DNA from: a virus
IMG/VR virus record: IMGVR_UViG_3300007540_000165
Location: 1-20,456 of that record
Length of the DNA stretch: 20,456 nt
Direction: 5' to 3' (one strand)
Part shown: piece after piece, positions 7,790 through 12,968 of the stretch
Position numbering within the stretch: the first letter of the stretch is position 1
Layout of the letters: every line of letters starts with the position of its first letter
The notes under the pieces: model-generated
Database searches by the model: none
Seen by the model: only the letters and a program-made list of their open reading frames with translations
Told to the model about the DNA's origin: nothing
Program-made: the position numbers and the translations under genes

Positions 7790-8833
7790 ATGAAAATTAC
7801 CGAACGTATCCTTGCTGGCATTAAATCTACGCTTGAAACAGGCGATAAGATAAAAATTGATTTGCGCGAAGCATCTGCGCTGACCGGCAGCGGTGATGGT
7901 GTCGGTGGTCGAACATTTTTTGACGATGCTTTTGCATCTTTCCGATATGCAAACCCGTTTAGACAAGGAGCGCGTGAAATTTCCGCTGCAAATATGTCTA
8001 GCGTTCAATTTGTAGCAAAAACTGGTAATGCGGCAAATGCCACTAATCCTTGGGGTTATACATTTACTCCTGATAGCGGATCGCCAAATATCAACACCAG
8101 CATTTGGCAAATGCCAACTCAAGTTATTACAGCACAGCTCCCAATTCGTTCGGCTGTGTTGTCTGATGTAAATGGTTTGAACAATGTGCTGATTGAAGAT
8201 TTGATGATGGAATTTGCGGCTTTAGAAGGCGCGTCCATGGGTTTAAATAACGATCAATCAGGCAGCACTACTGCAAGCACAGGCGCAACATATGGCTTGC
8301 GTGGCTTGAATTATTATCCGGGCGCAGCAGGTGCAGTTTCCGCATTCGGCACTAGCGGCACAGCTTTAACAAATGGTTTGCATACAATTGCAACGGTAGG
8401 ATCAACAATTGCGGGTTTGAGCAAATCAACTCTTTCCGATATGCGGGCAGCTTTGCCCGGTCAATATTGGTCGCTTCCCGGCACTGCTTGGATGATGCAC
8501 CCAACCGCAATCGATGTTTTGACGAAAGCAATTACAGCGGGAAATGTTCCGTATTTTGTTGAAACTGGCGTGGCAAATGGCGGTTCTGTTGTTAATGTAT
8601 TCGGTTGGCCTGTTATTCCCAATCCTTATCTTGATCCGTGGTCAAGCGTAGGCGCAAAATCTATTTATCTGGCTAATTGGCCTCGTTTTATGACGATTGC
8701 TGATGTCCAAGAAATGGATATTCAAGCAATGGATCAAACCGCTCCCGGCTTCATTACGCTGTTTGCTCAAAAACGTATGGCAAGCACTGTTCGCGACCCG
8801 TTTGCCGGTGTTCGTGTTATTGCGACTGCTTAA
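7790..8833 (+). CDS. Second HK97-fold capsid protein, lacking the delta domain
   Basis: Paralogue of the preceding capsid protein, 347 residues. REASALTGSG at 26-35 aligns with KEASALTGGG at 105-114 of copy 1, an offset of 79 residues, so only a short 25-residue N-terminal arm remains where copy 1 has its scaffold domain. Collinear matches continue to the end: GGRT, ANPFR, NPWGYTF, IRSAVLSDVNGL, a shared AFGTSGT, the LPGQYW region, DQTAPGFITLF and DPFAGVR. No frameshift or internal stop is seen, so it looks functional and not a decaying copy. AGGAAA at 7778-7783 is its ribosome site. The terminator upstream suggests it is made in smaller amounts. It may form a special position in the shell, such as the pentons, by analogy with T4 gp24, or a minor mixed component. 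That role is inference. Confidence 0.88.
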   Translation: MKITERILAGIKSTLETGDKIKIDLREASALTGSGDGVGGRTFFDDAFASFRYANPFRQGAREISAANMSSVQFVAKTGNAANATNPWGYTFTPDSGSPNINTSIWQMPTQVITAQLPIRSAVLSDVNGLNNVLIEDLMMEFAALEGASMGLNNDQSGSTTASTGATYGLRGLNYYPGAAGAVSAFGTSGTALTNGLHTIATVGSTIAGLSKSTLSDMRAALPGQYWSLPGTAWMMHPTAIDVLTKAITAGNVPYFVETGVANGGSVVNVFGWPVIPNPYLDPWSSVGAKSIYLANWPRFMTIADVQEMDIQAMDQTAPGFITLFAQKRMASTVRDPFAGVRVIATA

Positions 8834-8835
8834 TT

Positions 8836-9489
8836 ATGCCGAGCGAAACGACAGGCTTAGGTTATGTGGCTCTTGCGCCAACGCGCAATCCATTTAACTA
8901 TGATCGCTTTGAGCAAACGAGCAGAAACATTGCTGCAGTTTGGTTAACGCTTACTGAAATTCGCAATCAGATCAATCTTTATTCTGACACTTCGCAAGAT
9001 ACTTATCTTTCTGCTTTAGAAGTTGCTGTCAGAATGGCGATTGAGGATTATTTAGGAATGCCAATTGCGCCGGTTTCTTACCGTGTTTATTATGGTGTTT
9101 CAGCTTTATATGGCTCCCCTATTTCTTTAGATTTGCCGGAAATAAGCCAAACAGGTGTAACAATTGATTCAGTAAAATATTATGATGATTCAACAACTCC
9201 GGTTTTAACTACGGTTTCAGGATCATTATATTTTTATGATTCAACCGGCTCAAAAGTTATTTGCTCTGATTTGCCAAGCAATATTAATCCGCAAATGACT
9301 TCTCCGGTAATTGTTGATTACACTTTGGCAGCAAGTGCATTAGCAGATTATCCAGTTATTAAACAAGCTGGATTGCTGCTATACACGCATCTTTATAATA
9401 ATCGCAGCAATACTACTGAATTGAAATTAACTGATTTGCCATTTGGCGTAAATACTTTGCTTCGTCCTTATAAACCTTTGGTGATGTAA
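8836..9489 (+). CDS. Head-tail connector (adaptor), gp6-like
   Basis: Adaptor that forms the ring under the portal. The 217-residue protein has the gp6-like/phiE125 gp8 layout: helical N-terminal part (AAVWLTLTEIRNQINL, then TYLSALEVAVRMAIEDYLG), a central beta section starting 'LDLPEISQTGVTIDSVKYYD', then a long helix with hydrophobic face (DYPVIKQAGLLLYTHLYNNR), and the closing LPFGVNTLLRPYKP, which is the family signature. It starts two bases after the capsid 2 stop. No clear ribosome site is seen, so it probably depends on ribosomes finishing the capsid gene. Its stop shares one base with the next start (TAATG). Confidence 0.85.
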   Translation: MPSETTGLGYVALAPTRNPFNYDRFEQTSRNIAAVWLTLTEIRNQINLYSDTSQDTYLSALEVAVRMAIEDYLGMPIAPVSYRVYYGVSALYGSPISLDLPEISQTGVTIDSVKYYDDSTTPVLTTVSGSLYFYDSTGSKVICSDLPSNINPQMTSPVIVDYTLAASALADYPVIKQAGLLLYTHLYNNRSNTTELKLTDLPFGVNTLLRPYKPLVM

Positions 9490-9833
9490 TGGGTATTGCT
9501 CGATATGAAGATGTGCAAGTTTATGATCTAAGTGAAAGCACTTCGACATTTGGCGAAACTGTAACTACTGAAACATTAAAATTTGCATCTAGGCCATTGG
9601 TTAAAGAAGTAAAAACAAATTTAACGATTACGGATAAATACCGTATTTATCAAAATTTGATTTACTTTACTTTTTCTTATACGCCATATACTCGTGATAT
9701 GGCTGATACGCAACATGCTTACGCTGTTAAATGGCGTAATCTTGATTGGCGAATTGAAAGCGCAGTTGAGGCAAATGATCGCATGACAATTACCTTTCTT
9801 TGCTATCACAATGACCCGGTAACCAAAGTATAA
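9489..9833 (+). CDS. Head closure protein (SPP1 gp16-like adaptor)
   Basis: Small beta-barrel neck protein that seals the connector after packaging. The 114-residue length, the position between the gp6-like connector and the tail terminator, and the C-terminal pattern (YAVKWRNLDWRIESAVEANDR, then ITFLCY) match the phage head-tail joining family. In these, the W-x-I strand is followed by a charged turn and a final strand. There is no strong single motif, so the call leans partly on order. The start is in a TAATG overlap with the previous gene, and the next start is one base after its stop. Confidence 0.75.
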   Translation: MGIARYEDVQVYDLSESTSTFGETVTTETLKFASRPLVKEVKTNLTITDKYRIYQNLIYFTFSYTPYTRDMADTQHAYAVKWRNLDWRIESAVEANDRMTITFLCYHNDPVTKV

Positions 9834-9834
9834 A

Positions 9835-10251
9835 ATGGCAACGCAAAACAATCCAAGCGAATATGCAAAAGCGATTCAGGCGCAATTAACATCTATTGTT
9901 GATCCGGTTCCTGTTTACGCTTCATTCAATCGAAATTTTGCAACGCAGCCAAAATTTATAACTTGGAATTTGCGGAATATTCATCAGGAAGTTTTTACTG
10001 GAACAACGCAAAGTAATAAAAGTATTGATAGGCCAATTTTTCAAATTAGCGTTTTTACTGTTAATCTTTCTGATGGCTTTGATTTATCAAATACAATTTT
10101 GCAGCAGCTTCATGGATACAGCGGGCAATTTGGTGGTGTAACTGGTTTTTATATTTCAAAAGCTGATGTAAATTGGCTTTATAATACTTACGATAATGAA
10201 ATTGGATTGCATTCTATTTTTATGGATTGCACAATTGATATTCCAGCATAA
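9835..10251 (+). CDS. Tail terminator / tail completion protein
   Basis: Likely forms the ring that ends tail tube polymerisation and joins the tail to the head. The 138-residue layout resembles the DUF3168/lambda gpU-type group: an N-terminal helix (YAKAIQAQLTSIV), a strand with the 'QPKFITWNL' segment, a central strand (RPIFQISVFTVN) that leads to a helix with DLSNTILQQLHGYSG, then two closing strands ending MDCTIDIP. The order connector, closure, terminator, tube supports this. The last codons overlap a candidate promoter for the tube genes (10235-10264). No ribosome site is clear, so translation is probably coupled to the head closure gene. Confidence 0.72.
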   Translation: MATQNNPSEYAKAIQAQLTSIVDPVPVYASFNRNFATQPKFITWNLRNIHQEVFTGTTQSNKSIDRPIFQISVFTVNLSDGFDLSNTILQQLHGYSGQFGGVTGFYISKADVNWLYNTYDNEIGLHSIFMDCTIDIPA

Positions 10252-10264
10252 AACAGTTTATAAA
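10235..10264 (+). promoter_or_regulatory. Candidate sigma70-type promoter before the tail tube genes
   Basis: TTGATA (10235-10240) is one base off the -35 consensus. TATAAA (10259-10264) is one base off the -10 consensus. The spacer is 18 bases. Transcription would begin near 10271, giving a leader of only about a dozen bases that includes the AAGGA ribosome site. It is the best such pair I noticed near a gene junction, but AT-rich DNA gives chance matches. Confidence 0.35.
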
Positions 10265-10283
10265 TTTTTTCTAAGGAATAAAA

Positions 10284-10778
10284 ATGGCTCTCCCGAATAA
10301 AATTCTACCCGGTTTCAGCGCGGCTCTTTATTGCCAACCAACCGCATCGCCAACGCCTTTGACGACTGCTCAACTTTCTCTAGTTGCATCCGTTTCTGCT
10401 ATTGCTACAAACGGCAATTTGATTAATGTTGAAGCAATTCCTGCTTTCGGTCAAGATGACGGTGTCGCATCATTTAGTATTGCTGGCTCCCGTCAATCAG
10501 ATAAAATTCCTGTGCAATCTGCTCCAACTTCATTGAGCATTACGGCCCCATGGAATCCTGCCGATACTAATCTTTTGCTGATGCGCGCTGATGCTTACAG
10601 CGGCACGATTGATCGCACGTTTGTGATCTCTGCTACTGATGGCACTGGCATTGTTTATTATGCCTTTAACGGTCGCGTGAGCCAGTTTGATATTGATTCA
10701 GCTCCCGGTGCAGAGGCCAAGGCAATGTTTACGATCCATCCGCGTGGTGGTCAATACGGCTGGTCAAATAACGCATAA
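10284..10778 (+). CDS. Major tail tube protein, copy 1
   Basis: Predicted tail tube subunit, 164 residues, rich in beta-strand with few charges. I base the role on position (after the tail terminator, before the chaperones and tape measure), on its strong ribosome site (AAGGA at 10273-10277, six bases from ATG) and on being followed by a close paralogue and a strong terminator, as expected for a very abundant protein. It begins MALPNKILPGFSAALYC. The middle (residues 53-92) is identical to residues 62-101 of copy 2. Its C-terminal half also aligns almost without gaps: DAYSGTIDRTFV, FNGRVSQF, PGAEAK and HPRGGQYGWSNN. I do not recognise a named Pfam signature. A decoration or minor tail role for one of the copies remains possible. 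Confidence 0.78.
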   Translation: MALPNKILPGFSAALYCQPTASPTPLTTAQLSLVASVSAIATNGNLINVEAIPAFGQDDGVASFSIAGSRQSDKIPVQSAPTSLSITAPWNPADTNLLLMRADAYSGTIDRTFVISATDGTGIVYYAFNGRVSQFDIDSAPGAEAKAMFTIHPRGGQYGWSNNA

Positions 10779-10787
10779 GGATTAATC

Positions 10788-11306
10788 ATGACTATTCCAG
10801 CAAAAGTTCTACCGGGTTTTGCCGCTTCATTTTGGATGCAATCCGGCGCGGCTCCAACGCCATTGACAACTGCAAACCTTTCAGTTTGGACCGCTTCAGT
10901 TGCAACCATTGTCGGCACTGCTGCAAATGGCACAGGCGCGGCTGGTGTCGCTCTTAATATAGAGGCTGTTCCGGCATTTGGTCAAGATGATGGCGTGGCT
11001 TCATTTTCAATTGCTGGATCGCGGCAATCTGACAAAATTCCGGTACAGTCTGCTCCAACATCGCTATCAATTACTGCGCCTTGGAATCCATCTGATGCCG
11101 GTTTGCTTTTGATTCGTGGCGATGCTTACAGCGGAACTATTGATCGAACATTTGTTGTTGCTGCTGTTGATGGCACAAATACAGTTGCTTATGCTTTTAA
11201 CGGCAGAGTTTCTCAATTTCAAATTGATGCAGCTCCGGGCGCAGAAGCCAAATGTATTTTTACTGTTCATCCGCGTGGCAATCAATACGGCTGGTCGAAT
11301 AACTAA
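10788..11306 (+). CDS. Major tail tube protein, copy 2 (tandem paralogue)
   Basis: Paralogue of the preceding gene, 172 residues, nine bases downstream. Ribosome site TAAGGA is at 10776-10781. It differs mainly in the first 60 residues, which are longer and Ala/Thr/Gly-rich (…TAANGTGAAGVALNIEAV). From residue 62 it follows copy 1 closely, with 40 identical residues in a row, then DAYSGTIDRTFVV, FNGRVSQFQID and HPRGNQYGWSNN at the end. Its codons are largely different from copy 1 in the identical part, so this is not a recent duplication. No terminator lies between the copies, and one follows this gene, so both should be produced at similar levels. The two may build one mixed tube, or a main tube plus a special ring; the sequence does not say. 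Confidence 0.78.
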   Translation: MTIPAKVLPGFAASFWMQSGAAPTPLTTANLSVWTASVATIVGTAANGTGAAGVALNIEAVPAFGQDDGVASFSIAGSRQSDKIPVQSAPTSLSITAPWNPSDAGLLLIRGDAYSGTIDRTFVVAAVDGTNTVAYAFNGRVSQFQIDAAPGAEAKCIFTVHPRGNQYGWSNN

Positions 11307-11315
11307 TACCCTTTT

Positions 11316-11337
11316 CGCCCTTCGGGGCGTTTTTTTT
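11316..11337 (+). terminator. Intrinsic terminator after the tail tube genes
   Basis: A CGCCC/GGGCG stem (11316-11320 with 11325-11329) closed by a stable TTCG tetraloop is followed by eight T (11330-11337). It starts ten bases after the stop of tube copy 2. It should lower expression of the downstream chaperone and tape measure genes compared with the tube genes. Confidence 0.92.
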
Positions 11338-11346
11338 AGATAAAAT

Positions 11347-11577
11347 ATGACACAAATCTCAAGCTCTCAAGACTTGCTTGGCTTTTTGATTAGCCAAGTA
11401 AACACAGGTAATAAAAATTGGTTTGGTTTTCCAGAGCAAAAAATTACCGGAATTAATTTAGTTCATGAAATTGCAGCCAGACATGCTGATGTAATGTCAC
11501 CGTTTGAAGTGGTGCAATATGTTTGCGAACTAAACGATCAAATTTACAAACAAATTATAAAAAAGGATATTAAATGA
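11347..11577 (+). CDS. Small protein of unknown function between tube and chaperone genes
   Basis: I do not recognise this 76-residue protein. It is soluble in appearance with no signal peptide or membrane segment. It has an N-terminal helix (SSQDLLGFLISQV), a Trp/Phe-containing loop (NWFGFPEQ), and C-terminal helices (NLVHEIAARHADVMS, then FEVVQYVCELNDQIY) ending in lysines. The ATG lies nine bases after the terminator T-run with no ribosome site, so expression should be low. Its stop overlaps the start of the chaperone gene (ATGA at 11574-11577), which supports it being real. The position suggests a helper in tail assembly, but that is inference from context only. Confidence 0.65.
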   Translation: MTQISSSQDLLGFLISQVNTGNKNWFGFPEQKITGINLVHEIAARHADVMSPFEVVQYVCELNDQIYKQIIKKDIK

Positions 11578-12035
11578 AACTATCAGAAAAACTTAAAGTA
11601 AACAGCCAAAAAATTCGTGTTCGAGAATTTGTAATGGCTGGACAAAAATTGCGGGTTCGGGTTCCGCTTGTCTCTGAGATGGATGAAATGAATAATCGGG
11701 TAAAAAATGCCGACATTTCTGCTCAGTACGAAAAACTTTCTATTCCTTTGATTGAAAAAAAAGAAGAAATTGAAGGTGAGGCAATTGAATTTAAAGAAGA
11801 TGACATTTTAATTAGCGGAAAATCCGTAAAAGAAATGGCAAAAATGGCAGCGCAAACAAATGCCAGAATTCTTGAAATGTTTAAATTGCTAGTGCCTGAA
11901 ATTGATGGCGAAAATATGGATAATTTGACTTATGAAGAAATTGAAAGTGAGTTTCCTTTTTCAATTCAAATTGAATTATCAAAAAAAATTACTGAAGTAA
12001 TTTCGCCGGGATATGAGGAAACGAGAAAAAACTAA
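11574..12035 (+). CDS. Tail assembly chaperone, G-type (unshifted product)
   Basis: Equivalent of lambda gpG: a non-structural chaperone that coats the tape measure protein during tail assembly. The 153 residues are charged and mostly helical with an N-terminal beta part (VREFVMAGQKLRVRVPLVSEMDEM) typical of such chaperones, which often start with a short statement of strands and a 'v…e…m' helix. It has a strong ribosome site, AAGGA at 11563-11567. It ends at TAA 12033-12035 just after an A-AAA-AAC slippery heptamer, and a second open frame continues directly in the -1 frame. The order tube, G, GT, tape measure is the standard one for long-tailed phages, which is the main reason for the call. 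Confidence 0.85.
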   Translation: MKLSEKLKVNSQKIRVREFVMAGQKLRVRVPLVSEMDEMNNRVKNADISAQYEKLSIPLIEKKEEIEGEAIEFKEDDILISGKSVKEMAKMAAQTNARILEMFKLLVPEIDGENMDNLTYEEIESEFPFSIQIELSKKITEVISPGYEETRKN

Positions 12036-12379
12036 TTGGCTCATTGCGTTTGCAAGCTCGTGCGTACATGATTGCACACGGAGCAAATCCAGACGCAGTG
12101 AGCGAAGAAGATTTTCGATTAGTAATGATTTCTTTAAATGATGGATTGATTGGAAATAAACAAGTATTAACAACATTGGGAAGTTTAACAACTGGTGTTT
12201 TTAATTACATTCGTTCAAAAGATCAATCAGCATATAAATTAGAAGATATTATTGGGCAAACTTACGATTACATTTACACTCCGCAAACTGAAGAACAAAA
12301 GAAAGAATTGGTAAATAAAAACCTTCTTTCATTTATTCAAATGATGCCCGGATCAAATGAGGTTTTTAATAATGGCTAA
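11574..12379 (+). CDS. Tail assembly chaperone, GT-type product by -1 frameshift
   Basis: Predicted fusion of the G protein with a T domain read in the -1 frame. Slipping at 12026-12032 joins residues 1-153 to 115 more residues encoded by 12032-12376, giving about 268 residues (stop TAA at 12377-12379). The T part starts LIGSLRLQARAYMIAHGANPD and contains the helical run DAVSEEDFRLVMISLNDG and a Tyr-rich segment near YDYIYTP. It has no good start of its own: before the ATG at 12069 the only candidate is TTG 12044 with no ribosome site, and a TGA at 12014-12016 closes the frame upstream. In lambda, the T domain recruits the tail tube protein to the tape measure. The same role is expected here, with a low ratio of GT to G. 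Confidence 0.85.
12026..12032 (+). promoter_or_regulatory. -1 programmed frameshift site (A-AAA-AAC)
   Basis: In the G frame the codons are AGA-AAA-AAC-TAA, so the heptamer A AAA AAC is in the correct X-XXY-YYZ phase and is immediately followed by the zero-frame stop. G and T frames overlap only between 12017 and 12035, and this is the slippery site in that 19-base overlap. A possible stem downstream (GCTCGTGC at 12056-12063 with GCAC 12074-12077 and GAGC 12081-12084, three bases bulged) lies farther away than usual and may not matter. Confidence 0.82.
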
Positions 12380-12968
12380 ATTTGTTGGCTTTACTGAATT
12401 CCAATATTTGCTCGGGCAAATGAATAAGGATTTTGGCGTTCAAGATGCACGAAAAAATGTATTAGTTCCGGCAGCTAAAAAGGCAATGCAAATTGTTTTG
12501 CAAGCAGCAAAAAACAATCTTATTCCGGGACATGGTTTAGATACTGGACAACTTAAAAAAACTTTGACTGTAAGCGCAAGACCAGTTAAAAGCTCAGATT
12601 TAAGATCGCAATATGTAAAACAAGGTGATATTGTTATTGCTACCGTTTCCGCAAAACTTGTTAAAAAATATGTTGAATCAAAAACAAGTAAAAGTGGCAT
12701 AAAAAATATTGGTGACGTTTCAGACGCTCGTGCAATCGCCGTTGAATTTGGGACAAAAAATCACAATAAAAATGCTGATATTAGAGGCTTAAGCAAGCGT
12801 TCCGCATTAGCATTACAGCGAGAATTAGGAACAGTTAAAATGCCAGCAAAACCGTATTTGCGGCCAGCATTAGAAAAAAATTACAATGCAGTTTCTGAAC
12901 AGTTGGGCAAAGAAATAACAATCGCTTTAAATAAATATAAAGCTAAAAACGGAATAGGTTCATCATGA
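12372..12968 (+). CDS. HK97 gp10-like tail protein
   Basis: Member of the HK97 gp10-like family, whose members act at the tail completion/neck stage. The 198-residue protein shows an N-terminal helical part (VPAAKKAMQIVLQAAKNN), a 'GLDTGQLKKTLTVSARP' strand region, the 'AIAVEFGT' motif near the middle, and the family's MPAKPYLRPALEKN motif near the C-terminus. ATG 12372 (MAKFVGF) is chosen over ATG 12357 because GAGG at 12359-12362 lies nine bases before it and the overlap with the T frame shrinks to eight bases. In HK97-like phages this family usually sits between head closure and tail terminator; here it lies between the chaperone and the tape measure. Its stop overlaps the tape measure start. 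Confidence 0.8.
   Translation: MAKFVGFTEFQYLLGQMNKDFGVQDARKNVLVPAAKKAMQIVLQAAKNNLIPGHGLDTGQLKKTLTVSARPVKSSDLRSQYVKQGDIVIATVSAKLVKKYVESKTSKSGIKNIGDVSDARAIAVEFGTKNHNKNADIRGLSKRSALALQRELGTVKMPAKPYLRPALEKNYNAVSEQLGKEITIALNKYKAKNGIGSS

Noticed and set aside
7790-8833. Capsid copy 2 as a pseudogene or a plain truncation of copy 1
   Set aside because: The frame is intact, with its own ATG and ribosome site, and conserved motifs continue to the C-terminus. The missing part matches one whole domain.
12357-12371. Five-codon longer N-terminus for the gp10-like protein
   Set aside because: GAGG at 12359-12362 falls inside this extension and is spaced correctly for ATG 12372.
12044-12379. An independent gene for the T-type chaperone starting at TTG 12044
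   Set aside because: No ribosome site precedes it. The -1 frame is open upstream to 12017, covering the slippery heptamer, and G/T frameshifting is standard at this locus. A fusion product explains the data better.
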